From contig JACMZG010001914.1 in assembly GCA_018340805.1 (NCBI GenBank), positions 19,260,947 to 19,324,946 of the forward strand: a stretch of DNA of 64,000 nt, read 5' to 3'. The translations under genes and the position numbers were made by a program. The notes beneath the pieces were generated by a model. The model searched no databases. It worked only from the letters and a program-made list of their open reading frames with translations, and was not told the origin of the DNA. Positions within the stretch are counted from its first letter, which is position 1; every line of letters starts with the position of its first letter. This DNA comes from Microvelia longipes. Taxonomy: Eukaryota > Arthropoda > Insecta > Hemiptera > Veliidae. Below are positions 44,352 through 53,794 of this stretch, piece after piece.

Positions 44352-44450
44352 ATTGTTATTAGATTCACTGAGAATGCCAAGTATCGCTTGTGCGAAAGCT
44401 CTGACATGAAGTAAATTAATCTAATATAACACGGACTGCTGTCTTCACTA
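44352..44450 (+). repeat. hammerhead-like repeat, copy 1
   Basis: The order is helix I strand TTCA, CTGAGAA (44368-44374; consensus CUGANGA with one change), helix II, GAAA (44394-44397), a CTC triplet and TGA. Helix II is GC-CAAGU-AUC-GCUUG-U-GC: 7 pairs with one bulge. Downstream AATTAATCTAATATAACACG then GACTGCTGTC is shared with copy 2. It resembles ribozyme motifs of Penelope-like retroelements. The first-box change probably disables it. Confidence 0.5.
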
Positions 44451-44454
44451 TCTC

Positions 44455-45530
44455 ATATTCCTTATTAATGTTTATTGATGTGTAACTTTAACTTTGCTTC
44501 TTACAATTTTTATAACTTTTAATTTCTACTAGACTGTCCCAAATAAAAGACAAAACGCTCAAAAAACCATACCAAGAAGTCAAATTTCAATATATTTAAC
44601 GCAAAATAAAGTCAAGCCTTTACTCTTCTCGCAAATAAAGTACGCTGTTCCCTATAGCCTAAAAAAATATTAATCAAACCCAGTTAAACCGCCAAACGTT
44701 GCCATACATGCCAGACCATTACAGGCAAATAATTTGATAATTGAACTTCCAGTAGTCAACTTAGTGGGGATAGATACTAAATTCATCGCGATAGCTCTAC
44801 ACGAAGCTGATTTAATCAGGGTTACGTATTTGAAATGTACCACCCTGTATATATATATACTTTTGTCAATAAAGAGCTTGTATTAAAATAACTCTTTACA
44901 CAATTTATTTTACCAATAAGTTAATACTAATATATATTGTATATAATATAATTTCCCTAAACATAATAATATTATAAGTAAAATAAAAAGTTAGGAACTC
45001 AAACAGTGAAAAAACACAAGTTTATCCATTTTCATATTATTTTGATGGATTACCCAACTGTTTTTCAGCTTGTCCGCCATCTTGAATTTTCAACACATTT
45101 TTGACTACAAACTTTCTTTATAAGAAAAACAAACTTTTTAGTGATGATACTTGGCACATGTTTTTGGGGGTGTTTGGTAAAAAAATATATTTTTCATCTA
45201 TCATCATGTCCTCCTCCTGGGAAGGGGCGCCAAACTTTAGGGGTTATTTTGATAAAATTTTCAACAAAAAGTTGGGAATATTTTCTTTATCTTCCATCAT
45301 AATTATGTCAATAATGTTTTGTGTGATTTATTATTTTAACTAAAATGTTTATTTATTTAGTTTTTAAAGGTCTATAAGTTGACCTTTTGTAATTTTAGCT
45401 TTTCTTTTTTGTTACTTAGTAGATTGTGATAACCAGGCAAGAATGTGGATGTTTATGGAAATTACTTTACTGCGATGTTGCATATACAATTTGTATTTTT
45501 ACATCCATATAATTTAACAAATGTCCATAT
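44455..45530. other. AT-rich stretch, unknown element possible
   Basis: GTACCACCCTGTATATATA at 44838 resembles a common insect repeat end (ACAGGGTGGTAC in reverse). The 80-codon frame 45101-45343 is hydrophobic without motifs. CTTGTCCGCCATCTTGAATT at 45068 looks repeat-like. Confidence 0.35.
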
Positions 45531-45536
45531 TGATTG

Positions 45537-45695
45537 TTTTTTTCCTCATTTATACCGTAGGTATATAAGAAAAATTTTTGCCCAAAAAATTCCGAAACTG
45601 GCATGTCACCAGATTTACCCGTTTCAGGCGTTTTTAAGACGCTCTGAGTAGTTTTCACAAAGTTGTCTGCCTGTATGTGTGTGTGTGTTTTTATT
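45537..45695 (+). repeat. element A, 5' fragment
   Basis: TTTTCCTCATTTATACCGTA then GGTATATAAG is the clearest 5' hairpin end. It is followed by ATTCCGAAACTGGCATGTCA, CGTTTCAGGCGTTTTTAAGA, GTAGTTTTCACAAAGTTGTC and (TG)n. Three 60-70 codon frames here are shadows. Confidence 0.9.
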
Positions 45696-45756
45696 TACAA
45701 AGCAACAAAATTATTTTCCTGCTTTTTTTGAAGAGTTAAGTTTGTACTTTATTTTT

Positions 45757-45905
45757 TTACTTTTCCGCTCCTACTTTTCCATAGGTGTAAGGAAAAGTAT
45801 TGTGTTGACCCTAAAACTTTCTAACCGAGGTTTCACCATAATTAGCCGTTTCTGGCATTTTCATGACGGTCTGAGAGGTTTTTTTCATGCTCATGAAGAG
45901 TAGAA
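45757..45905 (+). repeat. element A, second 5' fragment in tandem
   Basis: It repeats the same 5' segment in diverged form (ACTTTTCCGCTCCTACTTTT, TAAGGAAAAGTATTGTGTTG, CCATAATTAGCCGTTTCTGG) and is cut off where the TG tract would begin. An (AT)n tract follows directly. Confidence 0.75.
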
Positions 45906-45907
45906 AA

Positions 45908-45977
45908 AGATATATATATATATATATAATATATATATAATATATAATATATATATATATATAATATATATAATATA
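45908..45977. repeat. (AT)n microsatellite
   Basis: It begins exactly where the element A fragment breaks off. Confidence 0.9.
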
Positions 45978-45979
45978 AA

Positions 45980-46705
45980 CATGCAAGAATTATCGAAGTG
46001 ACCGATAATGTTAAAATAACAGCCAATATAGAGGACCAATTTTTGAGGCAAGTTCCTGATGCAACTTTATATTTGTTACAATATTTAAAAAAATATTATA
46101 ATAATATTCCAATTTATAGAAAAACTTTTATTAATGAGAATAACCCTCGTTATAAGAATAAATATGAGATAAAAATATAAAATAATACGACTTGTTTTTA
46201 TTTTAAAATGTATTACATACATGTTATTAAAGTAATATTTTTTTAAGTGTAAAAAATATTATAATATTTAACCATGCATAAAGTAAAGGTAGCTAAGGAT
46301 CCCATAGTTATCTAAAGCCTCGTGTTCATTAATTTGTTACTTAGAATCTGAAAATACGGGTTAAAAAATCTTAAAACCTTAACAATATGTAAAGTAGAAA
46401 TGCGTGTCCCTGAATATTAACTTATATAATGCTCAACAAACTCGAGCTTAGTGCGAGCTTAATTAATTTTATAATGTCTCAATTTATTCTTACTTAAATG
46501 ATTAATTTGATGGTGGAATAAAATAAAAATAATACCTTGTTATAGTGAACTTCATGATTATATACATTTAATTATATTATTTGCGAATGTTTATTATTTA
46601 TTAATGGATGTATATAGTTAAACATATTTTAATGTTTTATTATAGATTAAGTTGATACTTATAAATTATAAGGACTTTGTAAGAAGTAAAGACAAAGAGG
46701 GTGTG
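45980..46705. other. AT-rich stretch, no gene seen
   Basis: A 60-codon frame at 45998-46180 is Asn/Lys/Tyr-rich with no motif. Confidence 0.45.
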
Positions 46706-46710
46706 TTGTT

Positions 46711-46929
46711 TTGATCCTTGACAAAGGATGTGAAGATGTTCATCTTGACATAAGAAGTAAATTGATATCAAGGGTAGGCGGTGTGTTGACGAACTCTTAT
46801 ACCAAGGCAGGCGGTACGTTAAGGAACTCTTATTTCAAGACAGGAGGTATGTTAAGCCGCTTGATTCAAGGTGGGAGGTACGTTCTCTTGACTTTTTGTC
46901 GGAGCAAATCTTCTTATCTATTCATCTAA
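46711..46929 (+). CDS. unrecognised 72-codon frame with in-frame 33-bp repeats
   Basis: The DNA repeats about every 33 bases from 46771 (units start at 46771, 46804, 46837 and 46867; the third is 30 bases). Each unit encodes an 11-residue pattern: RVGGVLTNSYT, KAGGTLRNSYF, KTGGMLSRLI, QGGRYV. The N-terminal part is ILDKGCEDVHLDIRSKLIS. The reading frame is kept across units, which is mildly unexpected for junk minisatellite DNA. No homologous family is recognised and no promoter or splice context supports expression. A chance open minisatellite remains likely. Confidence 0.15.
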   Translation: MILDKGCEDVHLDIRSKLISRVGGVLTNSYTKAGGTLRNSYFKTGGMLSRLIQGGRYVLLTFCRSKSSYLFI

Positions 46930-47097
46930 GTCCTTGTGAGCTTAAAAAGGGATTTAAAGTAGTTGTACAGTATATTGATGAGCAAAAAGATTTATTCAAG
47001 TCTAACGAATTTCTCATTAATAATTACGTCACTGAATGCTATGTTACTACGGTATAGATTACTTATGACATCTAACTAACAATTCCTTCTTTTTTGC

Positions 47098-47272
47098 AGT
47101 AATATCTATATTTAATTAGTAGAACTGGCTTTCGGCTTGCGCTATCAACAGTGTCGGAGAGGTTAATCTCTATATATTGTGAAAAATCTCTTTTTGCTTT
47201 GAGCCTTTGATTACTGAGACAATTTACTTCTGATGACAAAAGCCGGTTCTGCTATTTAAATACAGATTTATT
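47098..47272. repeat. foldback element with hammerhead-like arms
   Basis: The left arm TATTTAATTAGTAGAACTGG then CTTTCGGC pairs with the right arm AGCCGGTTCTGCTATTTAAA, with imperfect pairing extending inward and outward. The left arm in reverse reads CTGTTGATAGC...GCCGAAAGCC; the right arm forward reads CTGATGACAAAAGCCGG. It is related to family P (22155, 51198, 53690). Confidence 0.7.
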
Positions 47273-47344
47273 TGTGAAAAAGACGAAATATGTAGTTTGA
47301 CAATATGTCTCTAGTTTGACTTGTCACCAACTACCCGGAAAAAG

Positions 47345-47690
47345 TACGCTTATTGTTGGGTCATACAAATTAAGGAGCATTTAGTGTGGTCAGTGCTGTA
47401 TGGTTGACCTCTAAGAATTAAACGGATGCATTTATTATCTGAAGACAAGCAAAGCGATTCCAAAGGCATGTTGCAGTATAAATTTGTCAGTGCTGTATGG
47501 TTGACCTCTAAGAATTAAACGGATGCATTTATTATCTGAAGACAAGCAAAGCGATTCCAAAGGCATGTTGCAGTATAAATTTGGCGAACTGTATTTCTTA
47601 GGACGAGAGAAGCGAGTCCGAAGCAGGGAGGATGAGCGTAGCGAATCCGATATAATGAGGAAAAGTTCCGAGGTAGCCCTTACCTTTATC
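47345..47690 (+). repeat. element A 3' half with internal 97-bp duplication
   Basis: ACAAATTAAGGAGCATTTAG is the 5S-like start. The segment from GTCAGTGCTGTATGGTTGAC to AGTATAAATTT is present twice. Then come GGACGAGAGAAGCGAGTCCG, GGATGAGCGTAGCGAATCCG, GAGGAAAAGTTCCGAGG and the end. Open frames on both strands here are shadows. Confidence 0.9.
47389..47583 (+). repeat. perfect 97-bp tandem duplication
   Basis: 47389-47485 and 47486-47582 are identical base for base in my reading, while surrounding element A copies differ from one another by more than 10%. The duplication is therefore recent, or an assembly artefact. Confidence 0.95.
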
Positions 47691-47699
47691 AAAATTAAC

Positions 47700-48180
47700 T
47701 TCGAATTTTACGAAAATTACCTTTTATCGTAGCAGTATACCAATTATATAAACTAGTAACATGGCAAATTAAACTAATATATGAAACAACCATGTGGCCG
47801 CTTTGCGGCTACACAAAGGCGCAGAGATAGCGAAGCTACCCCCAGCACCGACGCTGCGGAGTGGCCTAGAGGCTGAAGTTCTCTTGCTTTCTTTTTAACA
47901 CTCTACACTTAATGCCAAATCTATACGCTCCTATCATTTTAAGTGAATCGGCAGGGAAGCTTTGTTCCATGATTGTCTGATTGTTTTTAAATGACAAGAG
48001 TAATTTGATACTTGGACGAGTAATAAATAACTTTAAAAGAAAAAATTACGTATATTGTATCGATTGTATGTTATTTTGTAAGATAAACTTTATCTTACTT
48101 TGTAAAATTTTTAATATCCAATAAACTTGATACATTTTCTTGTTGTAACATAAGTATTTTTATGTTTTAGATGTAATATT
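47700..48180. other. AT-rich stretch with GC-rich island 47790-47880
   Basis: GTGGCCGCTTTGCGGCTACA contains a CCGC-TTT-GCGG hairpin, and TAGCGAAGCTA forms another. The island has no open frame of note and resembles 13940-13985 weakly. Confidence 0.4.
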
Positions 48181-48184
48181 TTCT

Positions 48185-48235
48185 GAGGGTTTTTCCATTT
48201 TCGTATTAACAGCTCGTGTAGCCAAATAAATAAAT
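48185..48235 (+). repeat. possible LINE 3' end with (AAAT)n tail
   Basis: CGTATTAACAGCTCGTGTAG then CCAAATAAATAAATAAATGG looks like a non-LTR retrotransposon 3' terminus with a short tail. No coding part is seen upstream. Confidence 0.35.
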
Positions 48236-48239
48236 AAAT

Positions 48240-48790
48240 GGTTTATTTACACAAAAACTAAGTTACAAATAAAAAAAAAAAAAAATGGTTAAAAAATAAC
48301 ATGCAAAGTACAATTTTTGAAAATAGGAGAAAATTGTGTAAAAAGGACGGACAAAAAAAAATTAGATCTTCCGCCCATCCAAATAAATGAGCTGCCAAAT
48401 AAAAAAAAAAACTCCAAATAAAAATATTAAATACTAAATATTAAACAGAGTTTTAGAAATATTAGATTTGGTAACCACTATGTTGACGTTTCTTTGACTT
48501 TGTTTAAGTAAACACCAACAACGAAGTCGTTCGTTACTAAAAACGACATAGAGTACTTCTTTCATCCTTCTTTCAAATTTCAATGCATGTTCTGATTAAA
48601 CCTTAGACTCTTTCATCGATGTATAATATATTCATAGTGGATTTTCGAATATTCGTTTACTTTTCCATGGCATTTATCTTGTGTTGGGAAAACTTTACCA
48701 TAATTGAAATAAAAACAAAGAATAAGAATAACGATTCAAAAATGATTGCTATTCAGTGGAAGAAATTGTTTGCCTATGTTTACTTTTTAT
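48240..48790. other. AT-rich stretch, no gene seen
   Basis: It contains an A-rich run near 48270 and no open frames of interest. Confidence 0.45.
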
Positions 48791-48791
48791 A

Positions 48792-48890
48792 AAAATTATT
48801 AGATTCACTGAGGATGCCAAGCATCGCTTGTGCAAAACCACTGATGAAATAAATTAATCTAATAAAACTCGGACTGCTGTCATCATTATC
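48792..48890 (+). repeat. hammerhead-like repeat, copy 2
   Basis: CTGAGGA (48808-48814) matches CUGANGA exactly. Helix II GC-CAAGC-AUC-GCUUG-U-GC (48815-48833) has 7 pairs and one bulge. The next box reads CAAAAC instead of GAAAC. Outside, TTCA and an ACTGATG stretch are placed as helix I would be. The two copies carry different core defects, so their ancestor was probably intact. Confidence 0.5.
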
Positions 48891-48959
48891 TTTTTTCCTA
48901 AAAGATTTCTTTTAGGAAATTCTTTTAGATTTCTCACAGTCCATTAGCTAAACTTAATT

Positions 48960-49065
48960 CTTAAAAATTATTTTGTTCACCACAAAAATTCGAAACCGAG
49001 ATTTTACCGTAATCATCCGATGCAGGCACTTGTATGACGTTCTAAGGAAGTTTCATAAATCTTTT
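48960..49065 (+). repeat. element A, short 5' fragment
   Basis: TTGTTCACCACAAAAATTCG then AAACCGAGATTTTACCG, TGCAGGCACTTGTATGACGT and AAGTTTCATAAATC match the 5' segment without its hairpin. Confidence 0.65.
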
Positions 49066-49069
49066 AAGA

Positions 49070-49300
49070 TAATAACTTAATACTATGTTAATCTATATAT
49101 TCCTAAGTCATCAAAAATTTCGTAAGAAATAACAAATTTTGATTACTGATTCATTTTGAGGTCATGCGTTGGAGGACCGAAAAAATGTCTTTTGGTAAAT
49201 ATGTATGTATTTTTTTAAACTACCTTATTCAGTTTTAGTTTTGGAAATTGTTATTAAGCCCTACAGGTTGTCATACAATAAAAAAATATATATGTATATA

Positions 49301-49337
<37 letters not shown>

Positions 49338-49580
49338 TAGTTCATGAAGCAACTGTAATTTAACTAAAGTTAAATAATTATAAAAGGTTCAAAATTATAT
49401 TAATTTCAAACCTTTTAATTTTTGTTACTTTTAAGAACTAAAGAGGCTTAGGATCCCTTGGCGAAAACTCTTCGTCAATTTTATTTTAGTAAATGTTAAA
49501 AAAGGACTGAAGTCTTCATTAAATTAATTGATATTACAATTTATAACAGTTCAAAAAGCTCTAAGTGATATATATATATA

Positions 49581-49644
<64 letters not shown>

Positions 49645-50300
49645 TATATATATATAAGGGGTTCCAGACACATCCCCCGAGTTAAAGTCTTATTTAGCTG
49701 ATAGCTATTTTTTCCAATTGAAATTCGCTACAAACTCATAAACCATATGTGAGCTTACATTCTAAATTAGTTGAATTTGGAATTTGCTATTACGTTTCTC
49801 TTATGCTTTTTGAATTAGTTTGTTAGATTTCGGTCAGTTTAAATTAAAAGGTGGTTGCATAAACAGCGAAGAGGGAGAATTTGTTTGCTTGCTGTATTCA
49901 ATTTATCTTGGGTTTGGAATAGTTTGTATTTATGAATAGATGTTAAACTATCTCTAACTCTGTTGTCTTTCTATGTTTATACTTCTCTAGGGAGGATAAA
50001 GTAAAGGTTGTCTTCAGGTTGTTAATCATGTGATATTAAAGATGTATGAAAGGTGATATGAAATATGAAATTTATCTTACAGTCTATATCAGATATTTAT
50101 GGAAAACATAATACCTCTCGATGGCCTACCTGATAGTTTAGAGAAAAGAGGGGTTTGTTTAAATGAAATTCAATATCCTCCTTGACTGACTGTTGAAATT
50201 AAAAGAAATTAAAATAAAATTCAATGTCTTTCATTCGTAAAAGTTATATTCTATTAAGATCAATTATCATTTACTTATGGTTGTTTGATCATAGTAAATA
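49070..50300. other. AT-rich stretch; (AT)n at 49286-49336 and 49568-49656
   Basis: Two long AT microsatellites lie in otherwise featureless DNA. GGGGTTCCAGACACATCCCC at 49659 is a small hairpin. No gene is seen. Confidence 0.5.
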
Positions 50301-50309
50301 AATCACGTC

Positions 50310-50462
50310 ATTTAAGACCTCTTGATTGGTTTTTATATTGTAGTCTGTCTGTATGTGTGTGTTGTCATAGCAGCTCTCAGTTTGTTTATGTCAGGGAGTT
50401 GAAGCATAGTACAAGTCAATCTTTAGGATTGACTTTAGGATTTAGCACAACTGTAATCATTT
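50310..50462 (+). repeat. element A, 5'-central fragment, left of an insertion
   Basis: GTAGTCTGTCTGTATGTGTG, CATAGCAGCTCTCAGTTTGT and a private 18-bp duplication of TCTTTAGGATTGACTTTAGG are visible. Element A resumes at 51068 on the far side of the inserted retroelement fragment. Confidence 0.75.
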
Positions 50463-50464
50463 AT

Positions 50465-51066
50465 TGGTCAAACACATAACAAATGGGCTAAGTAAAGTTC
50501 TTCCGGTGGTGACCGCGTCAGTGTAGATGAAGAATCCGACGTTTCGCTTGGGGAGGGTATCGTGGGAGGCATCTTCAGGGATGTAGGACATCATGGATAA
50601 AACCACAATGCTCTGCAAAACTAAACTGAAGATGGAGACAAGAGTGGCCCTATTTATACCTATCTCTGATTTTGTCTTCGAGGACAAAAATTATAGCCAT
50701 GAAAAAGTCTGGAAGGGTTCAAAGTTCCAATATGACGTAATCCATTTGATGGTCGCGTCGGGGTTTTCTGTCTGGTTGATGAGCTGGCTAATAGTGGCTA
50801 ACATAATTGGTGGCTGGGTGCTTTATGACATAGTTGAAGGCACATAGTGAAGACATAAAGGTTGTCCAAGTGTTGGAAATCTTGAACTCCATGTCTCTGT
50901 TGTAGCTGTGGTCAATATCGGAAAGACAGGAAGACTCATATCTAACACAGCACCGAGCACATTAAACACACCATTGGCGACGATTGTTGGTTCTCGGTCG
51001 TAGAGCATTCACGAGATATGAAGATACTGATCATCTTCATGACAATAACCGCGGAAGCCTACGCAC
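50465..51066 (-). mobile_element. GC-richer retroelement fragment, Penelope-like suspected
   Basis: This 600-bp block is much richer in GC than its flanks and interrupts an element A copy. On the minus strand it has frames such as HPATNYVSHY and NRDMEFKISNTWTTF with frameshifts. Next come TATAAATAGGG at about 50650 and CCCTGAAGATGCCTCCCACG...CGAAACGTCGGAT. That last segment matches the CTGA(A/G)GATGCC...GCGAAACGTC signature I associate with Penelope-like elements and follows hammerhead order (helix I ATCC/GGAT, CUGAAGA, GAAA, GUC). Helix II is poor. The family call is from memory of that signature, not from a search. Confidence 0.45.
50534..50582 (-). ncRNA. hammerhead-like core within retroelement fragment
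   Basis: Reading the minus strand: ATCC (50582-50579), CTGAAGA (50578-50572), 26 bases with only a 2-bp GC/GC helix II, GAAAC (50545-50541), GTC and GGAT. Boxes and helix I are intact. Helix II is degenerate, so self-cleavage is doubtful. Confidence 0.35.
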
Positions 51067-51067
51067 T

Positions 51068-51142
51068 ACGCAGTTTGATAAATGTGCTAAGTATCATATC
51101 ATTATCAGAATTAGTTCAATTTTTATTGAATGACTTGTTTTA
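51068..51142 (+). repeat. element A, central fragment, right of the insertion
   Basis: AAATGTGCTAAGTATCATAT, CATTATCAGAATTAGTTCAA then TTTTTATTGAATGACTTG is the part of element A expected after the piece ending at 50462, with some loss between. Confidence 0.75.
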
Positions 51143-51197
51143 ATGTTGTCTTTGCTGATGTTGGATCTATTTAGATTTTTAGGAAAAATAAGAAGCA

Positions 51198-51290
51198 AGT
51201 CTAAAACATTATAATTAATGTTATAATTTTTTGACAGAGCCAGCTTTCAGACTTAACAGTCCATCATTAGTGCCTAAACAACTAAGTATA
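51198..51290 (-). repeat. repeat family P, copy
   Basis: TTTTTTGACAGAGCCAGCTT then TCAGACTTAACAGTCC and ATCATTAGTGCC match the left arm of the 22155 foldback. In reverse: CTAATGA, stem GGACU-GUUA-AGUCU, GAAAGC, again in hammerhead-like order with one change in the first box. Confidence 0.55.
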
Positions 51291-51294
51291 AATT

Positions 51295-51890
51295 AGAATC
51301 TTACGAAAATCTATACAAAAGACTAAACAAAAGGCCTTCGATATTAGAGAATTTTCAAATTTCTTAGTCATAAAAAGGGATTTGTTTACAGTATGTTATG
51401 TATGCCAATTGATAAAAAAAATAAATAATACTGATAATAAAATGTAAATTAGTATTTTTGTTAACCATACATTGTAGTACATGTGTAAAAGTTGTCAGGC
51501 CGACAATTTTTTTTAGTATTTAGATTTGTTCTTCTGTTATTAATTAGCTGCTATTAAAGGCTACAAATTAGTTTTCTTATTGAACCTAGTGAATTTAGTT
51601 GCGTCAACGGGGTGAAAATTGGATTATTTTGATATTGATAGTTATCTTTATGTATTCACGGACTGCTTCACGTTTTAATCTTACTAGGTTCAAAAATTAT
51701 CAGATTTTACTTCAATTAGAAAAGTATCATAAGAACAGTACTTGAAAGGAAACAAACTTTCGTCTCTAATACTTTATATTTTTCATGAAATATATGAGTA
51801 ATGGATCATGCAGTAAAGGGTAAAAATAACAAGTCTTCTGTCTAGAAAGATTTATTTAAATATTAACCTAACCTTTCAATTTAAGATCTG
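51295..51890. other. AT-rich stretch, no gene seen
   Basis: AAGGCCTTCGATATTAGAGA then ATTTTCAAATTTCTTAGT at 51333 is shared with 53067-53155, so it is a weak dispersed repeat. No open frames are of interest. Confidence 0.4.
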
Positions 51891-51897
51891 TTCCTTC

Positions 51898-52515
51898 ATC
51901 AACCTCCCTGCTTCAGACTCGCTTCGCCTGTACTGAGAATATGCAAGTGGTTAAATTTATCCTCCAACATGTCTTTGGACTTGCTTCGCTCGTCCGTAGA
52001 TAGTAAATACCTCCGTTTCATTTCTAATCGTGGCACCGACCACGCTTAAAACTGCATAACTTTTATGATTTAACCAAAATCATGGTTATACTTGTCGCAT
52101 TGACATGAAAAGTAGTGTACTTATTTATTAAGTACACACTAAAGGTTAATAAATGGATCAAATTTTGGCACAATGTTAGTTTCTTGCTGCATGTGTCAAA
52201 TCTTTAACCGATCCCATCTTTTTTACGCGTATCATGAATTTTTGAAATTGTTGGTTAGTCATGATGATGTCAACAACTACACCTATAGACTGATTTTTGT
52301 ACAAATTTCCAACTCTCTGGCATAAATATTCTGGGAGCTACAATGATAACAGATACATACACACATATAGAAAGATAACTTTGTAAAAACCAAGTTAGGA
52401 GGCCTTAAAAACACTTAAAACTGATAAATCTGGTCTCATCCCGATTTCGGATTTTTCGTAAACACAATACTCTTCCTTTATACCTACGGAATAAATAATA
52501 AAAAGTAAAAATACA
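51898..52515 (-). repeat. element A, near full-length minus copy without end hairpin
   Basis: In reverse: CCTCCCTGCTTCAGACTCGC, CATGTCTTTGGACTTGCTTC then GCTCGTCC (mirror motifs), GGCACCGACCACGCTTAAAA then CTGCATAACTTTTATGAT (5S-like), TCCCATC, GATGATGTCAAC (decayed CRE), AACTCTCTGGCATAAATATT, TTTGTAAAAACCAAG and CCCGATTTCGGATTTTTCGT up to the 5' end near 52510. Confidence 0.85.
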
Positions 52516-52519
52516 ATTG

Positions 52520-53200
52520 TATTGTAGTTAAGTAGTTTAGTTAAAAGGATTCAATTGTACTTTTAGTTTTTAATACTTGTTCTTGTGATTTTGTTATAAT
52601 AGTTATTACTCGGGGTTGTAATGTTTAATTTGTGAGTAGTTTTTCTCTTTTTTTTTATAGAATCTATCGAGAAAGATATCAATATCAAAATAAAAAATGA
52701 AGATTATATAAATATGAGCTGTTAAGTATTGGAAGTTGACCACTTCTTTAAAATGGAAAACAAGTTTTTAAAGTGTATGCAATGTTTGACTATTTAAAAT
52801 TTTACACTTAACAACCTTTATGCATTGTTATATCATTGAAGCTAGAGAGATATTGAGTGGATTTTCTGTGGCTTTACTCGATTGTTAATTTCCCAGACTT
52901 TCCCTACTAGTTTTCCCTTGGACATACTATCATTTCCCACCTTCATCTAGCGACAAACTCTGCTATATCCAAACTCTAAATGTTATCTTTCTAATACATC
53001 CAACTTTAAAATTGTAACATTCATAAACTTATTATAAATTAAACATTTATTATGAAAATAAACAAGAGGCCTTCGATATCTTTGACGCTCCGTGGCCTCG
53101 CTTCGATGAAAGCATTCTGCCACGATGTAAGCGAATTTTCAAATGTATTAGTAAAAACACTTGATTTGTTTACATTGTTTCAATTAATGGCATAATGTTT
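52520..53200. other. AT-rich stretch, no gene seen
   Basis: 53067-53130 (AGGCCTTCGATATCTTTGAC, GCTCCGTGGCCTCGCTTCGA) is GC-richer and partly shared with 51333. No open frame is found. Confidence 0.4.
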
Positions 53201-53205
53201 TGTTT

Positions 53206-53206
53206 C

Positions 53207-53246
<40 letters not shown>

Positions 53247-53255
53247 TATATATAT

Positions 53256-53289
<34 letters not shown>

Positions 53290-53308
53290 ATATATATGTG
53301 TGTGTGTG
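53206..53308. repeat. (AT)n then (TG)n compound microsatellite
   Basis: About 90 bases of AT dinucleotide end in TATGTGTGTGTGTGTGTC. Confidence 0.95.
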
Positions 53309-53409
53309 TCAATCATAAAGCAGAAATACTGATTATTATATGGAACTTTTATACGTGTAAAATGTCCAATCTCTATATAAAATTTATGATTTTATGAAAC
53401 GTTTGTGGG

Positions 53410-53660
53410 GTCATTTTTGTGGGTTATTGACGTCACACATTCTTCGATACGTTTGTGTCTTACGGGTTTCTCTGGTTAATATTCTAATTAATTGGATTAA
53501 TTAATTAACCTTTATTAATTACTCAGTCAAAATTTATAAAATACGTAAAAATGTTTGAATCGATGAAATTAGACGCGGATGTAGTCCTGAATAAGACTAC
53601 TTAGGAAATTATTTTCAAGTTTCATTTCATATGATTTTAAATGAGTACCAGTGGAGTTGT
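53410..53660 (+). repeat. element A-like degenerate central fragment
   Basis: A TGACGTCA octamer lies at 53428-53435. GACGCGGATGTAGTCCTGAA then TAAGACTACTTAGG and CAAGTTTCATTTCATATGAT follow the element A order CACGCATGTAGTC - TAAGACTA - AAGTTTCATTTCAT. Confidence 0.55.
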
Positions 53661-53689
53661 TCATAATAAATTAACAAAGAAAAGAGTCT

Positions 53690-53790
53690 CTCCATAAAAC
53701 TATTAACTCATTCAAAGCGCTTTCAACCTACATGGGCCATCATCAGTGCCAGATATAACATAAAGAAAAAACGGCTAGAAAAAGACATTA
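53690..53790 (-). repeat. repeat family P, copy
   Basis: AAAGCGCTTTCAACCTACAT then GGGCCATCATCAGTGCCAGA reads, in reverse, as CTGATGA, GGCC-AUGU-GGUU stem (two G-U pairs), GAAAGCGC. It has the hammerhead-like order with both boxes intact but no convincing helix I. Confidence 0.5.
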
Positions 53791-53794
53791 AAGG

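Noticed and set aside
44531..44860. A complete DNA transposon ending in ACCACCCTGTATA
   Set aside because: The right end looks like a common insect repeat terminus, but I could not find a matching inverted left end.
45445..45903. Overlapping 63-74 codon frames on both strands
   Set aside because: They fall inside tandem element A 5' fragments and are present because of the repeat, not because of a gene.
47435..47732. 85- and 69-codon frames with internal repetition
   Set aside because: The repetition is the 97-bp duplication within element A; the protein repeats are a by-product.
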